In this document: piece after piece, positions 25,475 through 35,648 of the stretch
How positions within the stretch are numbered: position 1 is the stretch's first letter
Layout of the letters: every line of letters begins with the position of its first letter
Source: Lederbergia panacisoli
Lineage (GTDB): Bacteria > Bacillota > Bacilli > Bacillales > Bacillaceae_C
Length of the DNA stretch: 64,000 nucleotides
Assembly (NCBI RefSeq): GCF_024626525.1
Contig: NZ_JANJGU010000009.1
Span: 62,001 to 126,000, forward strand
Direction of reading: 5' to 3'
Translations under genes and position numbers: made by a program
Notes under the pieces: generated by a model
Database searches by the model: none
What the model saw: the letters and a program-made list of their open reading frames with translations, nothing else
What the model was told of the DNA's origin: nothing

Positions 25475-26636
25475 ACAATATAATTTGTTGGGATATAGAC
25501 GACCGGACGGAAAGATAGGAATTAGAAATCATGTGCTTATTTTGCCTACAATTACTTGTGCAGTCCAGGTTGCGAAGCAAATCACTCAGTTGGTGGACGG
25601 AACTGTTTCCTTCGTACATCAACATGGCTGCGCTCAAGTTGGCATCGATTATGATCAGACATTTAGGACATACGTAGGTATGGGGTGCAATCCTAACGTA
25701 TACGGCGTCGTTGTATTGGGACTTGGATGTGAAACTCATCAAGCCAGGAGTGTGGCGGAGGAAATCAAGAAATCTGGTAAACCAGTGGAAACAGTATCAA
25801 TCCAAGATTATGGTGGGACATTAACGGCAATCGCCGAAGGTGCAAAAATTGCCGCAAAAATGGTCCAGGATGCTTCCGCACAGCAAAGAGTGCCTTTTTC
25901 ATTCGATGAATTGATTATTGGTACCGAATGTGGAGGATCTGACGCTTGTTCAGGTATTTCTGCGAATCCAGCTGTTGGGGCAGTGAGTGATATGATTGTT
26001 GACTTAGGTGGAACCTCTATTTTGGCTGAAACAACAGAATTAATTGGTGCCGAGCATTTACTTGCCGATCGAGCTGTAGATGACAGTGTTGCCAAAAAAG
26101 TGTATCAAGTGATTTCCCTTATGGAAAATCGAGCTATCCAGATGGGTGTTGATATTAGAACTGGAAATCCAAGCCCAGGAAATATTAAAGGTGGCCTAAG
26201 TTCTTTAGAAGAAAAATCGTTAGGAGCTGCAACAAAAGCGGGAACGAGACCTTTACAAGAACTGATTAATTATGCGGAAACACCAACTAAAAAAGGGTTA
26301 GTTTGGATGGACACTCCTGGTCATGATATCGAGCAATTAACAGGAATGGCTGCTGGTGGAGCTCAAATTGTTTTATTTACTACTGGAAGGGGAACCCCAA
26401 CAGGCTCACCAATTGTGCCAACTATCAAAATTGCGACAAATACAGGTATATTTGAAAGAATGGAAGAAAACATTGATATGAACGCAGGAACAATTATAGA
26501 GGGAAAAGAAACAGTACAAGAAGTTGGAAATCGGATTTTAGATGAAATAGCCTCAGTTTCTATGGGGAAAAAAACGAAGGCCGAGATATTGAAACAACAT
26601 GACTTTGGAATTTGGAGAATAGGACCTACCTTTTAA
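25467..26636 (+). CDS. UxaA-family dehydratase/lyase, large subunit
   Basis: 389 residues of the altronate/galactarate dehydratase catalytic domain: [41 protein letters not shown], and [20 protein letters not shown], which provide the conserved His and Cys residues; [20 protein letters not shown] lies near the end. The enzymes eliminate water (or sulfite in SuyB) from sugar acids using Fe or another metal. TTG 25467 with AGAGGTG before it is preferred to GTG 25449 or 25458. With no sulfite-handling genes nearby, a sugar-acid dehydratase is more likely than sulfolactate lyase, but the two-subunit build leaves both open. Confidence 0.86.
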   Translation: MDKQYNLLGYRRPDGKIGIRNHVLILPTITCAVQVAKQITQLVDGTVSFVHQHGCAQVGIDYDQTFRTYVGMGCNPNVYGVVVLGLGCETHQARSVAEEIKKSGKPVETVSIQDYGGTLTAIAEGAKIAAKMVQDASAQQRVPFSFDELIIGTECGGSDACSGISANPAVGAVSDMIVDLGGTSILAETTELIGAEHLLADRAVDDSVAKKVYQVISLMENRAIQMGVDIRTGNPSPGNIKGGLSSLEEKSLGAATKAGTRPLQELINYAETPTKKGLVWMDTPGHDIEQLTGMAAGGAQIVLFTTGRGTPTGSPIVPTIKIATNTGIFERMEENIDMNAGTIIEGKETVQEVGNRILDEIASVSMGKKTKAEILKQHDFGIWRIGPTF

Positions 26637-26685
26637 TCTTGTTTCAAATCTATATATACTAAATCACACTGAGGAGGACATAAAA

Positions 26686-28131
26686 ATGAAAACGTATTCT
26701 AATTACATAAGCGGGGATTGGATTCCTTCAGTTTCTGGAAATGCAAATGAGGTTATCAATCCGGCAACGCAAGAAGTTGTAGGACATTCACCTGTTTCAA
26801 CAGTAGAGGATTTAGATGCTGCTGTTCAAGCCGCATCCGAGGCAAAAGCTAGTTGGGCAAGCCTTTCGGGTGCAGCAAGGGGCGATTATTTATATAAAGT
26901 GGCAAACTTACTTGAGTCTCGCTTGGATGATATCGCAGAAACAATGACAAGAGAAATGGGGAAAACGTTCCCCGAAGCAAAGGGAGAAACGGCTAGGGGA
27001 GTGGCTATTTTACGATATTATGCCGGAGAGGGTATGCGTAAGGTAGGAGACGTCATTCCTTCTACTGACAGTGAAGCATTCATGTTTACGAAGCGTGTCC
27101 CATTAGGAGTCGTAGGAATCATTACCCCGTGGAACTTTCCAGTGGCGATCCCAATTTGGAAAATGGCCCCTGCACTCATTTATGGAAATACGGTTGTTAT
27201 TAAGCCGGCCTCTGAAACTGCTATCACAGCAGCGAAAGTAATAGATTGCTTCCATGAAGCAGGACTTCCAAAAGGAGTCGTCAACATGGTCACTGGTCCC
27301 GGAAGTGTCATAGGAAATGGAATCGTGAATCACCCTGGAATTGCGGGAATTTCATTTACTGGATCGGACGTAGTTGGAAAACAAATTGCAAGGGGCGCTG
27401 TTGAAAGAGGAGCGAAGTTTCAGCTGGAAATGGGCGGGAAAAATCCGGTCATTATCGCTGAAGATGCCGACCTCGATAAAGCGGTAGAAGGTACGATTAG
27501 TGGCGCATTTCGCTCAACTGGTCAAAAATGTACAGCAACTAGTCGAGTACTTGTACATAGAAATATAAAACAAGCCTTTGTAGACAAGCTTCTATCAGTC
27601 TCGGAATCAATCAAAATCGGAAATGGATTGGAAGAGGGAGTTTGGATGGGACCATGTTCGTCCGAGTCTCAAATGGAAACCGTTCTTTCCTATATTGAAA
27701 AAGGGAAGAAAGAAGGCGCGAAACTTCTATTTGGCGGCAATCGCTTGACAGGTTCAGGATATGATGAAGGGTTTTACGTTGAGCCAACGATTTTTGATGA
27801 AGTCGATAGCAAGATGCAGATTGCTCAAGAAGAAATTTTTGGACCTGTAATTGCCATCATTCCGTTTGAAGATTTGGAAGAAGCATTTACATTGGCAAAC
27901 GATACACAATTTGGTCTAAGCGCCTCTATATATACGGAAAATGTTGGGGCAATGTTAAAGTTTATTGATCGGGTTGATGCTGGATTAGTTCGAATTAATG
28001 CAGAAACAGCAGGCGTCGAACTCCAAGCTCCTTTTGGAGGGATGAAGAGTTCCAGTTCCCATTCACGCGAACAAGGTGAAGCAGCTATTGAGTTCTACAC
28101 ATCTATTAAAACTGTGTTTGTGAAAGGTTAA
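26686..28131 (+). CDS. Aldehyde dehydrogenase, probable alpha-ketoglutarate semialdehyde dehydrogenase
   Basis: 481 residues. Cofactor and catalytic motifs: [36 protein letters not shown], the Glu in [12 protein letters not shown], and the Cys in [17 protein letters not shown]. By eye it is close to the YcbD/XylA-type alpha-ketoglutarate semialdehyde dehydrogenases of Bacillus and of the Weimberg pathway. That fits its neighbours: an FAH-family dehydratase and a YjhG-type dehydratase. It would release alpha-ketoglutarate into the TCA cycle. ATG 26686 follows GGAGGACA. Confidence 0.85.
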   Translation: MKTYSNYISGDWIPSVSGNANEVINPATQEVVGHSPVSTVEDLDAAVQAASEAKASWASLSGAARGDYLYKVANLLESRLDDIAETMTREMGKTFPEAKGETARGVAILRYYAGEGMRKVGDVIPSTDSEAFMFTKRVPLGVVGIITPWNFPVAIPIWKMAPALIYGNTVVIKPASETAITAAKVIDCFHEAGLPKGVVNMVTGPGSVIGNGIVNHPGIAGISFTGSDVVGKQIARGAVERGAKFQLEMGGKNPVIIAEDADLDKAVEGTISGAFRSTGQKCTATSRVLVHRNIKQAFVDKLLSVSESIKIGNGLEEGVWMGPCSSESQMETVLSYIEKGKKEGAKLLFGGNRLTGSGYDEGFYVEPTIFDEVDSKMQIAQEEIFGPVIAIIPFEDLEEAFTLANDTQFGLSASIYTENVGAMLKFIDRVDAGLVRINAETAGVELQAPFGGMKSSSSHSREQGEAAIEFYTSIKTVFVKG

Positions 28132-28139
28132 TTTTATAG

Positions 28140-28281
28140 GCTCTTTTCCCAAACAATAATGCTATTTGATGTAAATCTAAATAATGAGAAAAAGATTTTT
28201 AAATGGGAAAAGAGCTACCAGCTTAATAAGATCCACTAAACTTCCTTATTAGGTGTAAAAGCCGTCTCTTGGGCTTTTACA
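28140..28281 (+). promoter_or_regulatory. Leader with two inverted repeats before the FAH/YjhG genes
   Basis: GCTCTTTTCCCA (28140-28151) pairs with TGGGAAAAGAGC (28204-28215) across a 52-base loop, and TGTAAAAGCC (28254-28263) pairs with GGCTTTTACA (28272-28281) across eight bases. Neither has a T-run on the plus strand. The 200-base gap between 28131 and 28332 is otherwise AT-rich. The second could be an operator or a 5' mRNA hairpin. Function unknown. Confidence 0.4.
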
Positions 28282-28331
28282 AAACAAAGTTTAAGAAAAT
28301 AGCCATTTTAAAAAAAGAGGAGACTTAAAAC

Positions 28332-29204
28332 ATGAGAATCATTCTTTATGCTGAATCAGAAAGGACACAATTGGCTGCCGTAACAGAAGATTTAAAGGTT
28401 TATCCATTGCCTTATGAAAATTTTCAGGAACTACTGAAAACATGTGATGAACAGCAAAAGAGCTGTCTTACTTTGGTTAATGAAGAGTTAGACGGAACGG
28501 AACCTATTGGGAAATCGATTGATGAATTGGATCTTATACTGCCTATTAATGCGGGGGAAGTTTGGGCAAGCGGGGTTACGTATTTAAGAAGTAAAGATGC
28601 GCGAAACTATGAATCACAAGGAAGTGAGCCTACAGTATCTTTTTATGACAAGGTATATGTGGCGGAGCGGCCAGAACTTTTTCTAAAATCTACAGATAAA
28701 CGGACGATTGGTCCGAATGATCCGCTCTATTTACGATCTGATTCAACATGGCAAATCCCTGAACCCGAGTTAGGCCTTGTTTTAGACGAATCTGGAAATA
28801 TTGTTGGGTACACTATCGGGAATGATATGAGCTGCCGGGATATTGAAGGAGAAAATCCTTTATATCTACCGCAAGCAAAAATGTGGAAGCACTCATGTTC
28901 CATTGGACCATCGATTTTACTTGCCGAGACGGTTGAGGATCCGTATGCCTTTGATATTACGTGCACTATTTTTCGGGAAGGTAAAAAGGTTTTTGAGGAT
29001 ACAGCCAGTACTTCTCAATTAAAAAGAAGGTATGAAGAATTAGTTGAATTTTTAAAGAGAGATAATGAACTCTTTCCGGGCACTGTTTTACTGACAGGCA
29101 CATGTATTGTTCCTCCCAACGATTTTACGTTAAGAGCTGGTGATGAAGTAGAAATTGAGATTCCCGGCATTGGATTGTTGCGAAATCCAGTAGCGACGCA
29201 ATAA
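28332..29204 (+). CDS. FAH-family 2-keto-3-deoxy-sugar-acid dehydratase (XylX-like)
   Basis: 290 residues with the fumarylacetoacetate hydrolase fold: EVWASGVTYLRSKDARNYES, metal-binding PEPELGLVLDE, GNDMSCRDIEGENPLYLPQA, and TGTCIVPPNDFTLRAGDEVE at the end. The GVTYLRSKDAR form is that of the 2-keto-3-deoxy-D-xylonate or L-arabinonate dehydratases, which turn the first dehydration product into alpha-ketoglutarate semialdehyde. ATG 28332 follows AGAGGAGAC. It sits 12 bases before the YjhG-like dehydratase and just after the semialdehyde dehydrogenase, completing a Weimberg-like three-step set. Confidence 0.85.
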   Translation: MRIILYAESERTQLAAVTEDLKVYPLPYENFQELLKTCDEQQKSCLTLVNEELDGTEPIGKSIDELDLILPINAGEVWASGVTYLRSKDARNYESQGSEPTVSFYDKVYVAERPELFLKSTDKRTIGPNDPLYLRSDSTWQIPEPELGLVLDESGNIVGYTIGNDMSCRDIEGENPLYLPQAKMWKHSCSIGPSILLAETVEDPYAFDITCTIFREGKKVFEDTASTSQLKRRYEELVEFLKRDNELFPGTVLLTGTCIVPPNDFTLRAGDEVEIEIPGIGLLRNPVATQ

Positions 29205-29216
29205 GGAGGTATGGGA

Positions 29217-31193
29217 ATGAATCATTTATTATCGACGACCTCTGAAGCGATTGAAAATATCCAAACAAAAGCAAAAGGCCCGGAAGGAAAGCTTCCGCTA
29301 ACGGATTATATGCTGCGGAATGCTCCTAGTGGTGACCTGTTCGGGTTGTCCCAAAATGTTGGCATGGGCTGGTCGCCGAATAATTTGCGGGGAAAAGAAA
29401 TATTGCTCCTTAGTACACAAGGCGGCATGAAGGATAGTAATGGCTTTCCGATAGCTTTGGGATATCATACGGGACATTGGGAAGTTGACCAATTGATGAA
29501 GGAAGCGGCGATGGAAATCAATCGTGCCGGTGGGATTCCTTTTGCTGCATATGTGAGTGATCCATGCGATGGAAGGTCGCAAGGAACGACAGGCATGTTT
29601 GATTCCTTTCCATACCGAAATGATGCAGCGATTGTATATCGCAGGTTAATTCGTTCACTTCCGACACGTAAGGCAGTTATTGGTATTGCTACATGTGATA
29701 AAGGTTTGCCTGCCATGATGCTGGCACTCGCTGCCATGCATGATCTCCCAACCGTTGTCATTCCGGGGGGAGTGACGCTGCCGCCGGAGTATGGTGAGGA
29801 TGCTGGAAAAATTCAAACGATTGGTGCGCGATATTCCGCTAATGAAATCACACTCGAAGAAGCAGCGGAACTAGGGTGCAGAGCATGTGCAACACCTGGT
29901 GGAGGATGCCAATTTTTAGGAACAGCAGCTACAGCTCAAGTAGTGAGTGAAGCTCTCGGATTATCATTGCCACATTCGGCGCTGGCGCCATCCGGACAAG
30001 AAATATGGAGGGAAATGGCGAGAAATTCAGCCCGAGCTGTCATTGAAATGGAACAACAACGTATCACGACGAAGGATATTCTAACAGATGGAGCTATTCA
30101 CAATGCAATGGTAGTCCACGCCGCGTTCGGAGGCTCGACCAATTTACTTTTACATATCCCGGCGATCGCCCATGCGGCAGGATGTACAATCCCGACTGTA
30201 CAAGATTGGATCAAAGTAAATCGACAAACGCCAAGATTAGTAAGCGTCCTTCCGAATGGTCCTGAATATCATCCGACTATTCGTGCGTATCTTGCGGGTG
30301 GGGTGCCGGAAGTGATGCTGCATCTAAGAAATTTGGGCTTGTTAAATGAAAATGTCATGACGGTAACAGGAAAAACTCTGCGCGAGAATTTGGATTGGTG
30401 GGAGCAATCAGAGCGAAGAACTCAAATGAAAGAGCGTTTAAAAATCGCTGACGGTATTGATGCGTTTGAAGTCATCATGTCGAAGGATCAAGCCGAAAGG
30501 AAAGGCATGACCTCCACCATCACGTTCCCAACTGGAAATATTGCTCCTGAAGGATCGGTCATCAAATCTACCTCGATCGACAAAGAAAAAATTGATGAGA
30601 ACGGAATTTTTTATCATAAAGGTGAAGCGAAAGTCTTTACGAGTGAAAGAGATGGAATTAGGACAATCAGGCAAGGGAAAATCGCGGCGGGTGATATCAT
30701 GATTGTTTCTGGATGTGGACCGCTTGGAACTGGAATGGAGGAAACGTATCAATTAACATCTGCTTTAAAGCATCTTTCGTTTGGAAAACATGTGACATTG
30801 ATTACAGATGCTCGGTTCTCGGGAGTTTCGACGGGTGCATGTATCGGGCATGTCGGTCCTGAAGGTTTAGCTGATGGCCCAATTGGAAAACTTCGAGATG
30901 GCGATATTGTTGAAGTGAAAATTGACACGGTTAATTTAGAAGGAAGAGTCAACTTTTTAGGCACTAAAGATCAACCGGTTTCTCCTGAGGAAGGAGCGCG
31001 GATTTTAAGCGAGCGAAAACCAAATGATATAAAACCTGCAGACAGTTTGCCAGATGATACTCGGTTATGGGCTGCATTGCAAAAAGTAAGCGGCGGTACG
31101 TGGCGTGGAAGTGTTTATGATGTCGATCGAATTATAGAGGTGCTTGAGGCTGGGGAAAAGGTGTTAAGTAAGGGTGAAGTAGATATCTTGTGA
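29217..31193 (+). CDS. Sugar-acid dehydratase of the IlvD/Edd family, YjhG/YagF (xylonate) type
   Basis: 658 residues, the large form typical of YjhG/YagF D-xylonate dehydratases and longer than IlvD (about 560). Fe-S and active-site regions are visible: [38 protein letters not shown], and [19 protein letters not shown]. It removes water from a pentonate to give the 2-keto-3-deoxy acid used by the preceding FAH enzyme. ATG 29217 is spaced eight bases from AAGGAGGT; the ATG at 29211 abuts it. No sugar 1-dehydrogenase or lactonase is present here, so the island starts from the acid and not from the free sugar. Confidence 0.88.
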   Translation: MNHLLSTTSEAIENIQTKAKGPEGKLPLTDYMLRNAPSGDLFGLSQNVGMGWSPNNLRGKEILLLSTQGGMKDSNGFPIALGYHTGHWEVDQLMKEAAMEINRAGGIPFAAYVSDPCDGRSQGTTGMFDSFPYRNDAAIVYRRLIRSLPTRKAVIGIATCDKGLPAMMLALAAMHDLPTVVIPGGVTLPPEYGEDAGKIQTIGARYSANEITLEEAAELGCRACATPGGGCQFLGTAATAQVVSEALGLSLPHSALAPSGQEIWREMARNSARAVIEMEQQRITTKDILTDGAIHNAMVVHAAFGGSTNLLLHIPAIAHAAGCTIPTVQDWIKVNRQTPRLVSVLPNGPEYHPTIRAYLAGGVPEVMLHLRNLGLLNENVMTVTGKTLRENLDWWEQSERRTQMKERLKIADGIDAFEVIMSKDQAERKGMTSTITFPTGNIAPEGSVIKSTSIDKEKIDENGIFYHKGEAKVFTSERDGIRTIRQGKIAAGDIMIVSGCGPLGTGMEETYQLTSALKHLSFGKHVTLITDARFSGVSTGACIGHVGPEGLADGPIGKLRDGDIVEVKIDTVNLEGRVNFLGTKDQPVSPEEGARILSERKPNDIKPADSLPDDTRLWAALQKVSGGTWRGSVYDVDRIIEVLEAGEKVLSKGEVDIL

Positions 31194-31200
31194 GCAAACA

Positions 31201-31240
31201 TAATTACCCCCGTCTTATAAGGACGGGGGTAATTATTCTT
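31201..31240 (+). terminator. Intrinsic terminator closing the sugar-acid island
   Basis: TAATTACCCCCGTC (31201-31214) and GACGGGGGTAATTA (31222-31235) pair perfectly over 14 bp with a seven-base loop, followed by T-rich sequence. It could also serve the convergent gene at 31283. Confidence 0.9.
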
Positions 31241-31282
31241 TAAAGGGGCAGACCAAAGAGTTTGAAATAAAGTGATTTATTC

Positions 31283-31753
31283 TTAATCTCTTTCTCTTGC
31301 TCTCTGTGTATCTCTAATATTCTTCTGTACGGTTATCGCAGCGAATAAACTAAGAACAAAGGACATAGCGTAAAATCCCTTTTCGCTTAAAACGATACTT
31401 CCCGCATTGTATAAACCGATCGCCATTAAGGAAATAGAGACAATAAGTGCAACCCAACTAATCCCATAATAAATACTGGTAACCGGTATGCCCTCTTCTT
31501 TATCCCTTACTGCTTTTTGTAAAGATACTGCTGAATAAAGTCCAAATATTAAGACCGCAAAGTAATATCCTTTTTCATTCAACTGCATGGACGCGTTAAA
31601 CAATCCGATAAGATAAGCCGTAACCCCTACTGCCAGCGCAGCCCAGGAAGCACCCTTAAAAGCTGAAGTCGGTTCTCCTTCTTTTCTTTCTACTTTTACC
31701 TTTGGAAGATCTTCTTTCCCCTTATCTAATAAAGTTTCAGGATCATTAGACAT
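31283..31753 (-). CDS. YiaA/YiaB-family inner membrane protein with two repeats
   Basis: 156 residues. A charged, acidic-basic N-terminus of about 35 residues is followed by two similar two-helix units: [18 protein letters not shown] with [20 protein letters not shown], and [18 protein letters not shown] with [20 protein letters not shown]. Each ends in a basic KAVRDK/KNIRDT segment. This is a tandem YiaAB domain; its function is not known. I use ATG 31753, nine bases after GGAGGGG, instead of the ATG at 31771 that precedes it. Single gene, own promoter toward 31860. Confidence 0.82.
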   Translation of the reverse strand: MSNDPETLLDKGKEDLPKVKVERKEGEPTSAFKGASWAALAVGVTAYLIGLFNASMQLNEKGYYFAVLIFGLYSAVSLQKAVRDKEEGIPVTSIYYGISWVALIVSISLMAIGLYNAGSIVLSEKGFYAMSFVLSLFAAITVQKNIRDTQRARERD

Positions 31754-31972
31754 TAAATGTTTCCCCTCCATCCTTTTATCTAATAAACATTGAGCACCTT
31801 AGGTACACTTTAGTGCTTATTTACATCCATTATATAGAAATTCCTTACAAATAGTAGATAATTTTATTAATAGAGAACGAAAATATTCTTTCCACTAGGA
31901 GGTAATCGCTGTACATACTTATAAAATAAGTTCTTTGACATTAAGTAAACATTTGTGAAATTCACTTAGTTG

Positions 31973-33247
31973 TGCTGCGAAGCGTTTCGATGCACATAGG
32001 AATTGTGAAAGATTGTGAAGTTATTCTGCGCAAGAGCCTGATACGCATAGGAACTGTGATAAAAAGTGAAGTTGTTCTGCGTAAGAGCCTGATACGCATA
32101 GGAACTGTGATAGATTGTGAAGTTATTCTGCGCAAGAGCTCGATACGCATAGGAACTGTGATAAAAAGTGAAGTTATTCTGCGCAAGATCTCGATACGCA
32201 TAGGAACTGTGAAAGATTGTGAAGTTATTCTGCGCAAGAGCCTGATACGCATAGGAACTGTGATAAAAAGTGAAGTTGTTCTGCGTAAGAGCTCGATGCG
32301 CATAGGAACTGTGATAGATTGTGAAGTTATTCTGCGCAAGAGCTCGATACGCATAGGAACTGTGATAAAAAGTGAAGTTATTCTGCGCAAGATCTCGATA
32401 CGCATAGGAACTGTGAAAGATTGTGAAGTTATTCTGCGCAAGCGCCTGATGCGCATAGGAACTGTGATAAAAAGTGAAGTTATTCTGCGCAAGAGCCTGA
32501 TACGCATAGGAACTGTGATAAAAAGCGATGTTATTCTGCGCAAGAGCTCGATACGCATAGGAACTGTGATAAAAAGTGAAGTTATTCTGCGCAAGATCTC
32601 GATACGCATAGGAACTGTGAAAGATTGTGAAGTTATTCTGCGCAAGCGCCTGATGCGCATAGGAACTGTGATAAAAAGTGAAGTTATTCTGCGCAAGAGC
32701 CTGATACGCATAGGAACTGTGATAAAAAGTGAAGTTATTCTGCGCAAGAGCTCGATGCGCATAGGAACTGTGATAAAAAGCGATGTTATTCTGCGCAAGA
32801 GCTCGATGCGCATAGGAACTGTGATAAAAAGTGAAGTTATTCTGCGTAAGAGCTCGATGCGCATAGGAACTGTGATAGATTGTGAAGTTATTCTGCGCAA
32901 GAGCTCGATACGCATAGGAACTGTGATAAAAAGTGAAGTTATTCTGCGCAAGATCTCGATACGCATAGGAACTGTGAAAGATTGTGAAGTTATTCTGCGC
33001 AAGCGCCTGATGCGCATAGGAACTGTGATAAAAAGTGAAGTTATTCTGCGCAAGAGCCTGATACGCATAGGAACTGTGAAAGATTGTGAAGTTATTCTGC
33101 GCAAGCGCCTGATGCGCATAGGAACTGTGATAAAAAGTGAAGTTATTCTGCGCAAGAGCTCGATACGCATAGGAACTGTGATAAAAAGCGATGTTATTCT
33201 GCGCAAGATCTAAATGAGCAGCACAATTGTGATAAAAAGCGAACCAA
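31973..33247. repeat. Tandem array, 51-bp period, 25 copies, with a 204-bp higher-order repeat
   Basis: Units start every 51 bp from 31973 to 33197; first and last are degenerate. A unit carries TGCGCA, a nine-base variable centre (AGAGCTCGA, AGATCTCGA, AGAGCCTGA or AGCGCCTGA), then TRCGCA and a shared tail ending GTGAAGTTA. Because 51 is divisible by three, long open frames run on both strands (about 413 codons each); neither has a ribosome binding site and both translate the same DNA, so I treat the region as non-coding. Unit types recur in the order SS-IS-RL-SL in three blocks (from about 32330, 32534 and 32891), which shows duplication of four-unit blocks. Confidence 0.93.
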
Positions 33248-33259
33248 AGATTAGATGTT

Positions 33260-33661
33260 TTATCTTATTCTAGAAATTTTGAATCCATTTTCTACTGTTT
33301 CAAAGCCAATTTTAGGATAGTATTCCATTGCAGACGGCGAGGCTAAAAGTAATAAAGACACTTCTTCACCTATACGTTCTTGTAATAATCTTATAAGTTC
33401 TCCGCCAATGCCGCATTTCTGATATTCCTTATTTACAGCTAAATCCGAAAGGTAACAACAATAACAAAAGTCTGTTATTGCTCTCGCAATGCCAACAAGT
33501 TTAGCATCATCCCAAGCAGTCAAAATAATATCCGAGTTTTCTATCATTCTCTTTAGCCGGTTTAGATCATTAGATGGTCTTTTAATACCAGATGAAATAA
33601 ATAATTGAGAGAGTTCCTCCGCATTAATATTTGTACCTTCTTTATAAGTAATAATTCCCAT
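33260..33661 (-). CDS. GNAT-family N-acetyltransferase
   Basis: 133 residues. The acetyl-CoA binding core reads YLSDLAVNKEYQKCGIGGEL (the Q/R-x-x-G-x-G/A motif as QKCGIGGE), and the C-terminal strand is YYPKIGFETVENGFKISR. Preceding strands (DIILTAWDDAKLVGIARAIT) fit the fold. Target unknown; small stand-alone GNATs of Bacillus often act on amino groups of metabolites or antibiotics. ATG 33661 follows AAGGAGGAAAG. The stop is 12 bases beyond the edge of the 51-bp array. Confidence 0.88.
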   Translation of the reverse strand: MGIITYKEGTNINAEELSQLFISSGIKRPSNDLNRLKRMIENSDIILTAWDDAKLVGIARAITDFCYCCYLSDLAVNKEYQKCGIGGELIRLLQERIGEEVSLLLLASPSAMEYYPKIGFETVENGFKISRIR

Positions 33662-33807
33662 AAACTTTCCTCCTTAAATTATATTAATTTATCATAACGC
33701 CACTTTCGTGAAAATTATATTAATACTTTGCAATAATAGAGGAAAAAAGAAATATGTGAAGAAAATCTATAATAGTGTTGATTTAATCTTTTGGGAGGGG
33801 CCTAAAT

Positions 33808-34719
33808 TTGAGCTATTGTTTCAAGCAAGAAGAAATCGAGAATATCATCAATCATTTTGGAAAAGATTTTTATGAAAAAGTATTGAGAATTATAGATGTT
33901 TATGCTGAAAAGTGGGGACTAGCCTCTTTTCAATTTATTCCTTCCTACTCTGCGAACATTGTTTTCACATGCCATTCAAAGTACTTTGGAGATGTTGTAT
34001 TGAAAATAGGAAATCCTAATGCAAGAGAAATTTTTACAGAGTTCAATACTTTAAACGAGTACGATGGAAGAAGATTTTGTAGGGTTCATAAAGCTGATAT
34101 TGAAAATGGCGTTATTTTAGAAGAATGGATAAAGCCAGGGATTCCATTAAGAGATGAGAATAACCTTGAAAAAAGGCTTTCTGTCTTTGCGTCTCTTTAT
34201 AGAGCACTGCATGTCACGCCTGCCAAATCTGAATTGTATCCTACATATATGGAATGGGTTGATAAAATAACAGCCTACATGAGCAAGCGGCAAGATTGTA
34301 AAGAACTGTATTTGTATATGAAAAAAGCACAAGACATATGCCAGTCTTTGTCTAGTACATACTCACAAAAGATGCTGCTTCACGGCGATTTTCATCATGA
34401 TAATATATTGCTTGGTTCAGATGGAGAGTATAAAATAATTGATCCAAAAGGCGTTGTAGGGGATCCAATTTTTGATGTACCACGTTTTATCTTAAATGAA
34501 TTTGGTGATGACATAACTCCGGAACTGCATGTGAAAATAAATGACATCATCAACTTTTTAGAAAAAAGTCTAGATATTCCAAATGATGTAATGAGAAAGT
34601 GCTTGTTTGTTGAAACAGCAATGGGGATATGCTGGTGTGTGGAAGATGGCTCAACTCCTGAGGAATACGAAGGTTTTGTGAAAACTGTTGCTTTTGCAGA
34701 TGCAATTTTGAAACAGTGA
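33808..34719 (+). CDS. APH-type phosphotransferase (streptomycin 6-kinase/hydroxyurea kinase-like)
   Basis: 303 residues. The catalytic loop is LLHGDFHHDNILLGSDG and the metal loop KIIDPKGVVGDPIFDVPRFI; the DPKG form and the N-terminal NIVFTCHSKYFGDVVLKIGN are those of the APH(6)/hydroxyurea phosphotransferase branch. Similar chromosomal genes are common in soil Bacillaceae and need not confer resistance; resistance to streptomycin-like drugs is a guess. TTG 33808 follows GGGAGGGG. A bidirectional terminator separates it from the convergent gene at 34757. Confidence 0.82.
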   Translation: MSYCFKQEEIENIINHFGKDFYEKVLRIIDVYAEKWGLASFQFIPSYSANIVFTCHSKYFGDVVLKIGNPNAREIFTEFNTLNEYDGRRFCRVHKADIENGVILEEWIKPGIPLRDENNLEKRLSVFASLYRALHVTPAKSELYPTYMEWVDKITAYMSKRQDCKELYLYMKKAQDICQSLSSTYSQKMLLHGDFHHDNILLGSDGEYKIIDPKGVVGDPIFDVPRFILNEFGDDITPELHVKINDIINFLEKSLDIPNDVMRKCLFVETAMGICWCVEDGSTPEEYEGFVKTVAFADAILKQ

Positions 34720-34726
34720 TACAGAA

Positions 34727-34753
34727 AATACCGCTAACGTAAGCGGTATTTTT
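34727..34753. terminator. Bidirectional intrinsic terminator
   Basis: AATACCGCT and AGCGGTATT with a six-base loop, A-rich before and T-rich after. Serves the convergent genes at 33808 and 34757. Confidence 0.85.
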
Positions 34754-34756
34754 CAT

Positions 34757-35632
34757 TTAAACAATTCTGTTGTAATAGTCAATCAATCCCGGAAGCCAGT
34801 CCAATAAATTAGTAAACTCGTAGCCTATTTCAGCAGCTTTCGAATGATCCATCGTCCAGTTCTCGCCAATTCCATAAGGTGAACGGTTTTCCTCCGTTAC
34901 ATTTGTCGTTAATATAGCATTTTTACCGGTTTTTGATTCGATAAGCTTTACTAATTCGGCTAATTGAATTTTTCCATTTGCACATGCGTTGACTGGTCCT
35001 GTAAACTCTTGCATCCCTATCCATGCAAGGAACTCACCAGCTTCACGGGCAGAAATAAAGTTGAGATGTGCTTCTGGATTTGGCATTCCGATTTCTTCTC
35101 CGTTTTTTATTTTTCTTACATGAAAAAGCAGCCGCTCGGTATAGTCCTCTTCACCAAGAACAATTGGGATGCGTACTGCCACAGCCGGAAGCTCCTTTTT
35201 AGAAAATAACGCTGTTTCAGCTAGTCTTTTTCCTTCTCCGTAGGATACATCTTGGCTATTAACCACAGTTAGAGGATATGTATATGGATCGAATTCCCCT
35301 TCAGCTAAATTATTCCCATACTCATAAACAGACAAAGTCGAGGTGAAAACATATTTTTCTACTTTATCTTTCAATGCTTCATACGCTATATTGATATCTT
35401 CTGATGAGTATCCAATTTGGTCATAGACGACATCGAAGTGTAATCCTTCACAGGCTAACTGCAAAGAGTCCATGTCATACCGGTCAGCAATAAGCTGTTT
35501 CACCTTATCTCCGAATGGATTTCCACTTTTACCCCTAGTAGCTATCGTCACATCAACTCCGTTAGCAATCAGGCTGTTGACAAGCTCTTTACCGAAAAAA
35601 CGAGTTCCTCCTAGTACTAATGCTGATTTCAT
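34757..35632 (-). CDS. NAD-dependent epimerase/dehydratase (extended SDR) family protein
   Basis: 291 residues. The N-terminal LVLGGTRFFGKELVNSLIAN is a G-G-T-x-F-x-G variant of the SDR cofactor motif seen in atypical SDRs. The usual YxxxK occurs as VSYGEGKRLAE. The remaining parts (VAVRIPIVLGEEDYTERLLF, LNFISAREAGEFLAW) fit sugar- or metabolite-binding epimerase-like proteins. Substrate unknown. ATG 35632 lies behind AGGAGGCAG. It follows the CdaR-type regulator on the same strand 17 bases downstream and may be read from the same transcript. Confidence 0.8.
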   Translation of the reverse strand: MKSALVLGGTRFFGKELVNSLIANGVDVTIATRGKSGNPFGDKVKQLIADRYDMDSLQLACEGLHFDVVYDQIGYSSEDINIAYEALKDKVEKYVFTSTLSVYEYGNNLAEGEFDPYTYPLTVVNSQDVSYGEGKRLAETALFSKKELPAVAVRIPIVLGEEDYTERLLFHVRKIKNGEEIGMPNPEAHLNFISAREAGEFLAWIGMQEFTGPVNACANGKIQLAELVKLIESKTGKNAILTTNVTEENRSPYGIGENWTMDHSKAAEIGYEFTNLLDWLPGLIDYYNRIV

Positions 35633-35648
35633 TTTATGCTGCCTCCTT

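Noticed and set aside
31962-33213. Two ~413-codon open frames, one on each strand, across the 51-bp array
   Set aside because: The period is divisible by three and the unit happens to lack stops in these frames; no ribosome binding site, no sensible protein composition, and both strands cannot be coding in the same repeats.
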